This document shows positions 6,052 through 12,814 of a stretch of DNA of 18,776 nt, one piece after another; position 1 is the stretch's first letter; every line of letters starts with the position of its first letter. Below the pieces are notes generated by a model, which saw nothing but the letters and a program-made list of their open reading frames with translations, was not told where the DNA came from and made no database searches. The stretch comes from an uncultured Bacilli bacterium. Lineage in GTDB: Bacteria; Bacillota_I; Bacilli_A; RF39; UBA660. The stretch spans positions 1-18,776 of the forward strand of contig CALVVP010000021.1 in assembly GCA_944363895.1 (NCBI GenBank), given 5' to 3'. The translations under genes were made by a program, and so were the position numbers.

Positions 6052-6936
6052 AATTAATGTTTTAGCTTGTTCGACAAACTCTCCACATTTTATTTTTTGA
6101 ATTTGTTCATTTAAAACAGCTTTAGTATAATATACCGCTTCATCTAATTCTAAATCTTTATCGACAAATTCATATTTCTTTTTCATTCTCTCCCAAAGTT
6201 CTAAATGTCGATTTACATATTGTTTGTTTAAAAAATCTGAACTAATCTTATCGATATTCTCACCATACATATATAACATTGTTAAAAAATAAAGATAAAA
6301 TTTATCGGCATCATAGTCTTTACCATGTAATTTATATATATCATAAAAATCTTTAACTCGCGTATTAGCAATATCTAGTTTACGATTATGTAAAATTATA
6401 TATAGTTTTTCGGCTAAATGTTCTTCAAAAGAAGGAGTATTGATATAAAATTTCTCATCACCTTTAAATAAAGGCAAAACTGGTTTATATTGCGTTTCAA
6501 AAATCACTGAATTATTTTCTTTAAAATCGACACCGATTGGAATACTAATAAAATTATGATCGCCAGGATATTGAATTTTTGCAACTACTGGGATTTTGTA
6601 AACCCCATTAGGTGTCTGATATGGTAATTTAGAAACATCATAGCTGACAACATCATCATTTGCTTCATATATCGCCTGATATAAAAGAATTAAAGGTTTA
6701 TTATGGCTATCTTTAGAAGATAAATCAAGATCTAAAACTGGTCTACTTAAATGACCTAAATGAATATATTGACTAAAGCTTCCCTTTACTAATAAATTGC
6801 CATAGTTTATTTTCGACAACCGCATTAATAAATTTCGCGAATAATAAGTTATATAAGCTGCATTAGGCGATATACCTAGTCTTTTGGCTTCATTTTTAAT
6901 AAAAGCTTTATTTTGATCTAAGTTTTTAAATTGCAT
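6040..6936 (-). CDS. AbiEii/AbiGii-family nucleotidyltransferase (putative toxin)
   Basis: The 298-residue protein resembles the AbiEii/AbiGii toxin family of DNA polymerase beta-like nucleotidyltransferases, which act in toxin-antitoxin or phage-abortive modules. Visible motifs are KGSFS (Gly52-Ser53) followed by DLDLS (Asp69, Asp71) as metal-binding pair, a further Asp137 in 'IPIGVDF', 'EEHLAEKLYIIL' (Lys177), and the family signature 'RVKDFYDIY' (193-201). The catalytic core looks intact. The N-terminal 45 residues may be a helical lead-in. ATG 6936 is the start: the ribosome site AGGTGAG is seven bases upstream, and the in-frame GTG at 6945 is part of that site. The partner is the XRE gene downstream; the usual antitoxin-first order is reversed. 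Toxicity and target are inferred. Confidence 0.82.
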   Translation of the reverse strand: MQFKNLDQNKAFIKNEAKRLGISPNAAYITYYSRNLLMRLSKINYGNLLVKGSFSQYIHLGHLSRPVLDLDLSSKDSHNKPLILLYQAIYEANDDVVSYDVSKLPYQTPNGVYKIPVVAKIQYPGDHNFISIPIGVDFKENNSVIFETQYKPVLPLFKGDEKFYINTPSFEEHLAEKLYIILHNRKLDIANTRVKDFYDIYKLHGKDYDADKFYLYFLTMLYMYGENIDKISSDFLNKQYVNRHLELWERMKKKYEFVDKDLELDEAVYYTKAVLNEQIQKIKCGEFVEQAKTLIKIR

Positions 6937-6960
6937 AATTCTCACCTCTTTTATTGCTAT

Positions 6961-6989
6961 ATGCTACCATAACATTACTTAAAAGTCAA
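6961..6989 (-). promoter_or_regulatory. Promoter of the AbiEii-like gene
   Basis: TTGACT (6984-6989), 17 bases, TAGCAT (6961-6966) with TGG upstream. The -35 abuts the T-run of the mnmA terminator. Confidence 0.6.
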
Positions 6990-6992
6990 ATT

Positions 6993-7021
6993 AAAAGAAA
7001 CTTTATAAATACCAAAGTTTC
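6993..7021 (-). terminator. mnmA terminator
   Basis: An 8-bp stem GAAACTTT/AAAGTTTC with a 9-base loop and a short T-run. It overlaps the mnmA stop codon (7003-7005). Confidence 0.65.
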
Positions 7022-8106
7022 TCATTATTTTTTCTTACTTCTTTAATTATTCCGCCACCTAAACACTGTTCATTTAAATAGAAAACACAAGCTTGTCCTG
7101 GTGTAACAGACTTAACTTTATGTGGATATTTAACTAAAATATCATCGCCAATATATTCTAAGATAACATCATTATCCGGTTGACGATATCTAAATTTAGC
7201 TGTACATTTATCTACTTTTTCATCGCTCAACCAATTAATATCGGTAACTAAACAAGAATCACTATATAAATATTCATTGTCTTCACCTAAAGCAACATAC
7301 AAAATATTTTTATTTAAATCTTTACCAACAACAAACATTCTATCTTCATACCCACCGATATTTAAACCTCTTCTTTGACCAATTGTATAATACATTAAGC
7401 CAATATGTTTACCAAGAACCTTATTCGTTTCAATATCGACGATATCACCTTCCTGATTAGGTAAATAATTTTCTAAGAATTTAGTCATATTACGTTCACC
7501 AATAAAGCAAATACCCGTCGAATCTTTTTTTCTAGCGGTGATTAAATCATATTTACTAGCTATTTCGCGCACTTGCTTTTTATTTAAATGTCCGACCGGG
7601 AATAACACATTTTTTAATTGTTCCTTAGAAACTTGCGATAAAAAGTAAGTTTGGTCTTTGTTATTATCCATTCCTCTTAATAATTTACCATCTTCCATTC
7701 TAGCATAGTGACCAGTCGCAATATAATCTGCGCCTAGTTTTTTAGCTTCTTTAGCAAACATGTCAAATTTAATATATTTGTTACACATAATGTCGGGATT
7801 AGGGGTCCGACCATTTTTTAATTCTTCTAAAAAATAAGTAAAAACATAATCCCAATATTCCTTGACAAAATCAACCCGATGTAACGGAATACCTATTTTC
7901 TCACATACTTTAACTGCATCGTTATAATCTTGTTCTTGCGGGCAGATGTTATCATTAATCGTCGGATTACCTAAAAAATCATTATTAACCGTAGCATCCC
8001 AATTCCGCATAAATAAACCAACTACTTCATATCCTTGTTCTTTTAGTAAAATAGCAGCGACACTACTATCAACCCCACCGGACATGCCAATTACTACTTT
8101 TTTCAT
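7003..8106 (-). CDS. mnmA: tRNA-specific 2-thiouridylase MnmA
   Basis: Catalyses ATP-dependent 2-thiolation of the wobble uridine U34 in tRNA-Lys, -Glu and -Gln, with sulfur delivered by a cysteine desulfurase. 367 residues, normal length. The PP-loop SGGVDS is at 9-14. The active-site cysteines are Cys108 ('NPDIMCNKYIKF') and Cys200 ('STGICFIGER'), both conserved. 'ATGHYAR' and 'KDQTYFLSQV' are typical, and the C-terminal beta domain contains 'GQRRGLNIGG'. I chose ATG 8106 ('MKKVVIGMSGG') because GGTGAA lies four bases upstream; the more distal in-frame start falls before the predicted transcript 5' end. It has its own extended -10 promoter but sits 27 bases after spoIIM without a visible terminator, so read-through is possible. 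No desulfurase gene is adjacent. Confidence 0.96.
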   Translation of the reverse strand: MKKVVIGMSGGVDSSVAAILLKEQGYEVVGLFMRNWDATVNNDFLGNPTINDNICPQEQDYNDAVKVCEKIGIPLHRVDFVKEYWDYVFTYFLEELKNGRTPNPDIMCNKYIKFDMFAKEAKKLGADYIATGHYARMEDGKLLRGMDNNKDQTYFLSQVSKEQLKNVLFPVGHLNKKQVREIASKYDLITARKKDSTGICFIGERNMTKFLENYLPNQEGDIVDIETNKVLGKHIGLMYYTIGQRRGLNIGGYEDRMFVVGKDLNKNILYVALGEDNEYLYSDSCLVTDINWLSDEKVDKCTAKFRYRQPDNDVILEYIGDDILVKYPHKVKSVTPGQACVFYLNEQCLGGGIIKEVRKNNEKLWYL

Positions 8107-8122
8107 ACACTTCACCACAACC

Positions 8123-8131
8123 ATTATACCA
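8123..8131 (-). promoter_or_regulatory. mnmA extended -10 promoter
   Basis: TGG-TATAAT on the minus strand (TATAAT at 8123-8128). Six bases later comes GGTGAA, then four bases and ATG. The -35 region is weak and lies at the end of spoIIM. Confidence 0.6.
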
Positions 8132-8133
8132 TA

Positions 8134-8760
8134 TTATCGAATAAATGGCAGAATCGATTTAACTAATTTAGGCATTAAATAAGTATCATATAAATTCATT
8201 AATACAACAACAACTAAAACAAATAATAATATTTTAAAATACTTGTTCATAATAATTTTAAAATCTAAAGTTTTTTTCTTAAATATGACATAAATTAACT
8301 TAAAAGAAAAACTCATCGCATACATCGTTAAAAATAGATAAAACAATAAGCTAATTACTTGTCCGGGAAGAATATAAACTAAACTAAATAATATTCCTTT
8401 TGTTTTAAATACCGATAAAATTGCCCCAACACTAAATCCTAAAATAAAAGTTTTACTAAAAAACATAATTAAGATAATTGGTAAACCGATAATCGATATT
8501 CCTAATAGCCAAATAACTAAAACAAAAGAAATATTGGTAATTAAATTACTTTTTAAAGCTTGTAAATAATCTAATTTATCATTTTCAATACTATTGATAA
8601 AATTATTTAAATGTTCATTAACTAAATTTGTATCTGTACTATCTAAAATACTGACAAATATCGAACCGACAGCTATTCCTACCAACAATAAAACAGTTAA
8701 AAAAATTAATAATTTTTTATCGATTTTTACTTTGAATTTTAGTTTGTCCAATAGTCTCAT
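8134..8760 (-). CDS. spoIIM: Stage II sporulation protein M-like membrane protein
   Basis: 208 residues, length as in SpoIIM. In endospore formers SpoIIM works with SpoIID and SpoIIP in septal peptidoglycan degradation and engulfment. There are about five membrane segments: about 17-38, 70-105 (with 'LLGISIIGLPIILIMFFSKTF', probably two passes), 110-150 and 180-200. The family pattern is visible: a first TM 'FLTVLLLVGIAVGSIF', a soluble stretch with 'LKSNLITNI', then the 'FFSKTFILGFSVGAIL' region. ATG 8760 has AGGTGAG three bases upstream. It is immediately upstream of mnmA. The broader SpoIIM/DUF95 family also occurs in non-sporulators, so sporulation itself is not proven. Confidence 0.85.
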   Translation of the reverse strand: MRLLDKLKFKVKIDKKLLIFLTVLLLVGIAVGSIFVSILDSTDTNLVNEHLNNFINSIENDKLDYLQALKSNLITNISFVLVIWLLGISIIGLPIILIMFFSKTFILGFSVGAILSVFKTKGILFSLVYILPGQVISLLFYLFLTMYAMSFSFKLIYVIFKKKTLDFKIIMNKYFKILLFVLVVVVLMNLYDTYLMPKLVKSILPFIR

Positions 8761-8784
8761 TATCTCACCTAATTAAGATTATTA

Positions 8785-8819
8785 AAAATATTAAAAAATA
8801 TTCCTTTTTTTAATATTTT
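8785..8819. repeat. Perfect 14-bp AT-only inverted repeat in a divergent promoter region
   Basis: AAAATATTAAAAAA (8785-8798) and its exact reverse complement (8806-8819) flank TATTCCT. It lies between spoIIM (minus) and the DUF4044-like gene (plus), just upstream of the latter's -10. It could be a protein-binding site, a cruciform, or an upstream AT-rich promoter element. Confidence 0.6.
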
Positions 8820-8823
8820 ATAG

Positions 8824-8829
8824 TATAAT
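8824..8829 (+). promoter_or_regulatory. -10 of the DUF4044-like small gene
   Basis: Consensus TATAAT, with GGTGAT eight bases later and ATG 8850 after six more. No clear -35; the inverted repeat occupies its place. Confidence 0.55.
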
Positions 8830-8849
8830 GATTTCTAGGTGATTTATAA

Positions 8850-8939
8850 ATGAAAAGAGAAAAAGCAGGAAAAGTAATGGCCATTGTGATGCTTTTAATT
8901 ATGGTTGTATCGACGGTAGCATCATTTTTCTTAATATAG
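8850..8939 (+). CDS. DUF4044-like small membrane protein (29 aa)
   Basis: A 29-residue protein: a basic head MKREKAGK, then one hydrophobic helix (about 9-29, 'VMAIVMLLIMVVSTVASFF'). Size and pattern match DUF4044, a widespread Bacillota single-pass family with no established function. Support that it is a real gene: a consensus -10 (8824-8829), AGGTGAT ribosome site, ATG start, and a strong terminator that begins at its own stop codon. It stands alone on the plus strand between spoIIM and spoIVB, both minus-strand. Confidence 0.8.
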   Translation: MKREKAGKVMAIVMLLIMVVSTVASFFLI

Positions 8940-8959
8940 CAATTTACATTGCTTTTTTT
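8938..8959 (+). terminator. Terminator of the small membrane protein gene
   Basis: AGCAAT-TTAC-ATTGCT followed by seven T. It overlaps the TAG stop. Confidence 0.85.
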
Positions 8960-8960
8960 A

Positions 8961-8985
8961 TTAAAAAAAGAGGAAATATCCTCTT
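8961..8985 (-). terminator. spoIVB terminator
   Basis: A 7-bp stem AAGAGGA/TCCTCTT with a 4-base loop and seven T on the minus strand. The stem reaches into the spoIVB stop codon. It faces the plus-strand terminator directly beside it. Confidence 0.8.
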
Positions 8986-9958
8986 AATTTTCTCCTTCTT
9001 CTAACATATTAGTAATTAAAATACCATACCCTTTGTGCGGGTTATCGACAACGACATGAGTTACTGCCCCAATTATGTATTCTCCTTGAATAATCGGTGA
9101 GCCACTCATCCCCTGAACTATTCCGTTAGTTTTTTCTAATAATCTTTCGTCGGTTATTTTAAATGAGATGTTTTTCGTCTCTTGCATAGTATTAATATTA
9201 GTAATTTCTATCTCGTATTTTTCTATGATATCATCATTTAAAACCGTTAGAATTTCAGCTTTGCCTTCTTTGACTTCATTTGGTTGCGCAACTTTATATA
9301 AATTAGAATCATCAATTTCATCAGTATAAGTACCAAAAATACCTTTAATTGTATTTTCAACGATAGTTCCTTGTGTTTCTTCTAAGTCGATTTTCGCATT
9401 TTTTTCACCAGGAATACCATTAGAACTTGGTTCGATATCAGTGACTGTTGAACTATAAATACTACCACCAGAAATAACTAGCATTTTCCCTGTTCGACTA
9501 TCAGTTATCTCATGACCTAAAGCCCCAAACAATTTAGTGTTCGGATCAATATAAGTTAAAGTACCAATTCCTGTAATACTATCTTTAACATAGATACCTG
9601 TTTTATAGTTGTTATTACTATCTTTAGTTAACTGTAAATCGATCGATTTAGTTATATTATCTCTTGTAAATTCAATGGTAATATTACCGTCACTAGTTTT
9701 AATTTTATTAGTTAAATCATAAATAGAATTTACTTCTTGATTATCAATAGCTGTTATCATATCACCAATTTCTAAACCAGCTTTACTAGCAATGTATTCA
9801 TCATTTACCTTATAAAATCCGACAACCATTACCCCATCAGCTTTTAATTCAATACCGATATTCTCACCACCGACAATAATGTAATCTGAATAAGCATTAG
9901 CAAAAACGGGAACACATAAAATAGCTAGAAGAAGCGAAAGAAATGTTTTTTTGATCAT
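8984..9958 (-). CDS. spoIVB: SpoIVB-like serine peptidase (family S55) with PDZ domain
   Basis: In sporulating Bacillota, SpoIVB is secreted from the forespore and cleaves SpoIVFA to release the protease that activates sigma-K. 324 residues, about 100 fewer than B. subtilis. A signal peptide (1-22, 'TFLSLLLAILCVPVFANA') is followed by a PDZ domain (about 35-105, 'GLEIGDMITAIDNQEV') and the S55 domain. His149 ('GALGHEI') and Ser285 ('GMSGSP') form the catalytic pair, and Asp270 ('ITDERLL') fits the third residue, so the enzyme looks active. ATG 9958 has AAGGGAGAT seven bases upstream. It is a single gene. Missing length is mostly at the N-terminus. A non-sporulation role in this lineage cannot be excluded. 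Confidence 0.9.
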   Translation of the reverse strand: MIKKTFLSLLLAILCVPVFANAYSDYIIVGGENIGIELKADGVMVVGFYKVNDEYIASKAGLEIGDMITAIDNQEVNSIYDLTNKIKTSDGNITIEFTRDNITKSIDLQLTKDSNNNYKTGIYVKDSITGIGTLTYIDPNTKLFGALGHEITDSRTGKMLVISGGSIYSSTVTDIEPSSNGIPGEKNAKIDLEETQGTIVENTIKGIFGTYTDEIDDSNLYKVAQPNEVKEGKAEILTVLNDDIIEKYEIEITNINTMQETKNISFKITDERLLEKTNGIVQGMSGSPIIQGEYIIGAVTHVVVDNPHKGYGILITNMLEEGEN

Positions 9959-10025
9959 CTAAACATCTCCCTTCTTATCACAGACTACATTATTATTATA
10001 AACATTTTTATTATTTTTAAAATTT

Positions 10026-11210
10026 CTAATTTTTAACAAGATTTTTTAATTTAGTCATTATATTAAAATAAGCATAATCTGATATTGTTTCAATAATTTC
10101 ATAAGGAACATGTGATTTTAATTCTAATTGAATAATCTCATCTAAATTATCCCATTTGACACATTTAATCATATTATTATAGCGTTTTAAAACTAAATAT
10201 CTCGTTTCGGTATCGTCAATTATAATCGTTTTCGGTTTTATTTTTTTATGGAAAATTATTTTATTTTCTTTTTTTAAAGTAGTTTTGAAATTTGTTTTTA
10301 ATTTTTTTATTTCGTCGATTTCCTCTTCTTTCGCCATTCTTAAAATTTTTAAAGTTTCACTTTTAGGAATAGTTTTTTCTTTAAAATCTGTATAATAAAA
10401 ACCTTTGTTAATTGTAACTTTGATTTGATTATTGTTTTCTTTAATCAAAGATATTTGATAAGCCAAAAAATTATTTTGATATTCACCATAAATATAACAA
10501 TAATTATCATTATCTTTAACTAAACATCCTCTTTTAATAGTTTTATCATTACGAATGTTTTTATACTCTTCAATTAAATTATTGATTTTTATTCTATCTT
10601 TTATTTCACAACTATCGAAAATAGTTATTTTTTCTTTTATTTTTATTTTTTTAGCGACATAAAAATCCATCGTATAATATGTATCATTAATTTTAATGGC
10701 ATTTTTACTTGTTTTTTGATGAATTAGATGACAATAATAAAAACCATCTTTGATTTTAAATAAATAATATAATTGATTATGATATTTTATTAAATCACCA
10801 CTAGTAATTTGATATTTTAAATTTCTTATTATTTTATTTTGTTTATTTTCCCCAAAACAATAACATTTTTTCAATAATAAATTTAAATCTTCATCATCTA
10901 ACTTAGTTAAGATTTTAATCAAACGATTTTTAGTCATCTTTTCCCAAATATTTAATCTAACATAAGAAGTTTTATTTAAATGATATTTTTTGTCATCTAA
11001 TTGGTAAAAATTATTAATTGCTTTTATATTTTTAATATTGCTTGTACAAGGCAAAACATAAACACTAAAAAATGTTTTTTTAATAACGACAAATGGTCCT
11101 TCTTGGTGACCAATAGCAATTTTTGCTTTTTCTCGTTCATTTTTATATCTTTTAGCCCAAATAACATCACCAACATTTAGAAAAGATAATTTATTAAAAT
11201 AATTTTTCAT
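10026..11210 (-). CDS. Uncharacterised protein with MazF/PemK-like N-terminal domain
   Basis: 394 residues, basic (Lys-rich), no signal or membrane segment. Residues about 12-117 resemble the MazF/PemK SH3-like barrel: 'VGDVIWAKR', 'GHQEGPFVVI', 'VYVLPCTS' and a late 'KNRLIKIL' helix. The Arg usually present in the 'GG.RP.VVI' segment is missing (here GHQEGPF), so RNase activity is doubtful. Further segments starting near residues 138 ('SGDLIKYHNQLYYLFKIK'), 231 ('RGCLVKDNDNYCYIYG') and 335 ('TRYLVLKRYNNMIKCVKW') look like additional short barrels. ATG 11210 has AGGTGAT before it; the in-frame GTG at 11219 lies in that site. It has its own strong promoter and no adjacent antitoxin. Function unknown; the MazF link is moderate. 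Confidence 0.7.
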   Translation of the reverse strand: MKNYFNKLSFLNVGDVIWAKRYKNEREKAKIAIGHQEGPFVVIKKTFFSVYVLPCTSNIKNIKAINNFYQLDDKKYHLNKTSYVRLNIWEKMTKNRLIKILTKLDDEDLNLLLKKCYCFGENKQNKIIRNLKYQITSGDLIKYHNQLYYLFKIKDGFYYCHLIHQKTSKNAIKINDTYYTMDFYVAKKIKIKEKITIFDSCEIKDRIKINNLIEEYKNIRNDKTIKRGCLVKDNDNYCYIYGEYQNNFLAYQISLIKENNNQIKVTINKGFYYTDFKEKTIPKSETLKILRMAKEEEIDEIKKLKTNFKTTLKKENKIIFHKKIKPKTIIIDDTETRYLVLKRYNNMIKCVKWDNLDEIIQLELKSHVPYEIIETISDYAYFNIMTKLKNLVKN

Positions 11211-11237
11211 CAACATCACCTATTAACTACTAGTTAT

Positions 11238-11266
11238 AGTATACATCTTTTTATCGCTAATTTCAA
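11238..11266 (-). promoter_or_regulatory. Promoter of the MazF-like gene
   Basis: TTGAAA (11261-11266), 17 bases, TATACT (11238-11243). The -35 is directly against the T-run of the xseB terminator. A leader of about 20 bases precedes ATG 11210. Confidence 0.75.
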
Positions 11267-11267
11267 G

Positions 11268-11300
11268 AAAAAAAGACTTATTCGTTTATATTTAAGTCTT
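11268..11300 (-). terminator. Terminator of the nusB-xseA-xseB operon
   Basis: An 8-bp stem AAGACTTA/TAAGTCTT with a 12-base loop, then a T-run on the minus strand. It contains the last six xseB codons including the stop. Confidence 0.75.
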
Positions 11301-11487
11301 CTAAAGTTCCATTTTCCGTAACAATTTTATTGATATTTTCTTCGATGTTTTTTAATTGTTCATCACACTCTTTAATTAATTTCATCGCTTCACTATATTT
11401 ATTAATTGAATCTTCTAAATCGCTGTTGTTGTTTTCTAAATCAGCAACGATCTTTTCTAGTTTTTCCATTTTTTCTTCAAATTTCAT
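11278..11487 (-). CDS. xseB: Exodeoxyribonuclease VII small subunit
   Basis: 69 residues, the usual small size. XseB chains bind the XseA coiled coil in the Exo VII complex, which degrades single-stranded DNA from both ends to short oligonucleotides. The family signature is present: 'FEEKMEKLEKIVADLENN', 'DLEDSINKYSEAMKLIKEC', 'LKNIEENI'. ATG 11487 has AAAGGAG in the 3' end of xseA and overlaps that gene by 11 bases, so translation is probably coupled. It is the last gene of the operon. Confidence 0.95.
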   Translation of the reverse strand: MKFEEKMEKLEKIVADLENNNSDLEDSINKYSEAMKLIKECDEQLKNIEENINKIVTENGTLEDLNINE

Positions 11488-12814
11488 TATTAATCTCCTT
11501 TACATTGACAATAATATTTCCGTCCTTTAATTTGATATTTAAAATATCATCTTTTTTAACATTTTTAACACTTTTGATTATTTTATTATTCTTATAAGTT
11601 AAGCTAAATCCACGTTTTAAAACATTTAACGGATTAACTAATTCTAATTTTTCCATCAAAGTCCTTAATTCATCGACATTATCTTCTAGTTTTCGTTTGA
11701 TTATTTTATATAAATTAAGATTAATTAAATTTAATTTTTCTTTATTTTGCATATATAATATTTCAGGATTATTTAAAATATAAGCGTTTTTTAAATTATC
11801 TAAATATAATTTTTTAATTTCTAATTTTTTAATAATTAATTCATTAATTTTCGTAGTTATTAAATCTAATTTTTGCTTTTTATTTTCATAAATTATTAAA
11901 GGATTTTTTAAAATATATGAACTTTTTAAACTATCTAACTGTAGTTTTTGCATATTAATTTGTTTTAAAACATTCGTATTTAATCTTATTTTTAATTGAT
12001 CGATATACTTTATTAAATCCGCAATATTCGGAACGGCCATTTCGGCGGCTCCGGTTGGTGTCGGTGCTCTTAAATCAGCGACAAAATCCGCAATTGTATA
12101 ATCTATTTCATGCCCCACCGCACTAATAATTGGTATCTTTGAATCAAATATAGCACGAGCAACTATTTCTTCATTAAAAGGCCATAAATCTTCAATTGAA
12201 CCACCACCACGACCAACAATCAAAACATCTAAATCATAAGTATTAGCTAATTTAATGTTTTTAACGATATCTTTAGCCGCATTTTCTCCTTGAACTAAAC
12301 TAGGAAAAAGAATAACTTGTCCAATGGGATATCTTCTTTTAATTGTCGATATAATATCTTTAATAGCCGCTCCAGTATTCGCTGTGATAACGCCGATTTT
12401 AGTTGGATATTTAGGAATTGCCTTTTTATATTTGGCATCAAATAATCCTTCACTAGCTAATTGTTTTTTTAATTTTTCGAAAGCAATATATAAATTACCA
12501 ATTCCATCTTCCATCATTTCTTCAACATAAATCTGATAATTACCTGTCGCTTCATAAACACTAATTCTTCCTGTAATTAACACTTTAGTACCATCAATTG
12601 GCGTAAAATTTAATTTTCTAGCATTGTTACTAAACATAATGGCATTAATTTTACTAGTTTCATCTTTAATTGAAAAATATAGATGTCCTGATGAATGCGC
12701 TTTAAAATTAGATATTTCCCCTCTGATAAAAACTTGTTGTAAATTAATATCGGTATCTATTATATGTTTGATATAACGATTGACAACACTGACACTTAAA
12801 TATTTATCATTCAT
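11477..12814 (-). CDS. xseA: Exodeoxyribonuclease VII large subunit
   Basis: 445 residues, normal for the family. Catalytic subunit of Exo VII, a single-strand exonuclease in recombination and repair. Residues about 1-100 form the OB-fold ('VFIRGEISNFKAHSSGHLYFSIKD'). The catalytic domain includes 'GVITANTGAAIKDI', 'VGRGGGSIEDLWPFNEE' (201-217) and 'GHEIDYTIADFVADLRAPTPTGAAE' split across its core. The helical region carries two 45-residue repeats (290-379) before the C-terminal 'NPLNVLKRGFSL' segment. ATG 12814 overlaps the nusB stop by eight bases (ATGAATGA), indicating coupling. The GGTG site is only four bases before ATG. A longer in-frame start at 12829 exists inside nusB; 'MNDKYLSVSVVNRYI' is the family-like N-terminus. 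Confidence 0.96.
   Translation of the reverse strand: MNDKYLSVSVVNRYIKHIIDTDINLQQVFIRGEISNFKAHSSGHLYFSIKDETSKINAIMFSNNARKLNFTPIDGTKVLITGRISVYEATGNYQIYVEEMMEDGIGNLYIAFEKLKKQLASEGLFDAKYKKAIPKYPTKIGVITANTGAAIKDIISTIKRRYPIGQVILFPSLVQGENAAKDIVKNIKLANTYDLDVLIVGRGGGSIEDLWPFNEEIVARAIFDSKIPIISAVGHEIDYTIADFVADLRAPTPTGAAEMAVPNIADLIKYIDQLKIRLNTNVLKQINMQKLQLDSLKSSYILKNPLIIYENKKQKLDLITTKINELIIKKLEIKKLYLDNLKNAYILNNPEILYMQNKEKLNLINLNLYKIIKRKLEDNVDELRTLMEKLELVNPLNVLKRGFSLTYKNNKIIKSVKNVKKDDILNIKLKDGNIIVNVKEINNEI
11678..11947 (-). repeat. Two tandem 135-bp coding repeats in xseA
   Basis: Residues 290-334 and 335-379 of XseA align without gaps over 45 positions (bases 11813-11947 and 11678-11812). The pattern is KLxLDxLKxxYILxNP, then Tyr at 20 and KLxLI at 26-30. 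The following 'ELRTLMEKLELVNPLNVLKRGF' looks like a third, diverged copy. They extend the coiled-coil stalk that binds XseB. Confidence 0.75.

Noticed and set aside
5038..6945. The toxin-antitoxin pair as a tRNA-Pro-integrated island
   Set aside because: Integration at tRNA genes uses the 3' end, here at 5038 and facing pdaC. The module lies on the 5' side, and I saw no duplicated tRNA end or integrase there.
6937..6945. GTG at 6943-6945 as start of the AbiEii-like gene
   Set aside because: The GTG is part of its ribosome site AGGTGAG for ATG 6936. The same trap applies to GTG 11219 in the MazF-like gene.
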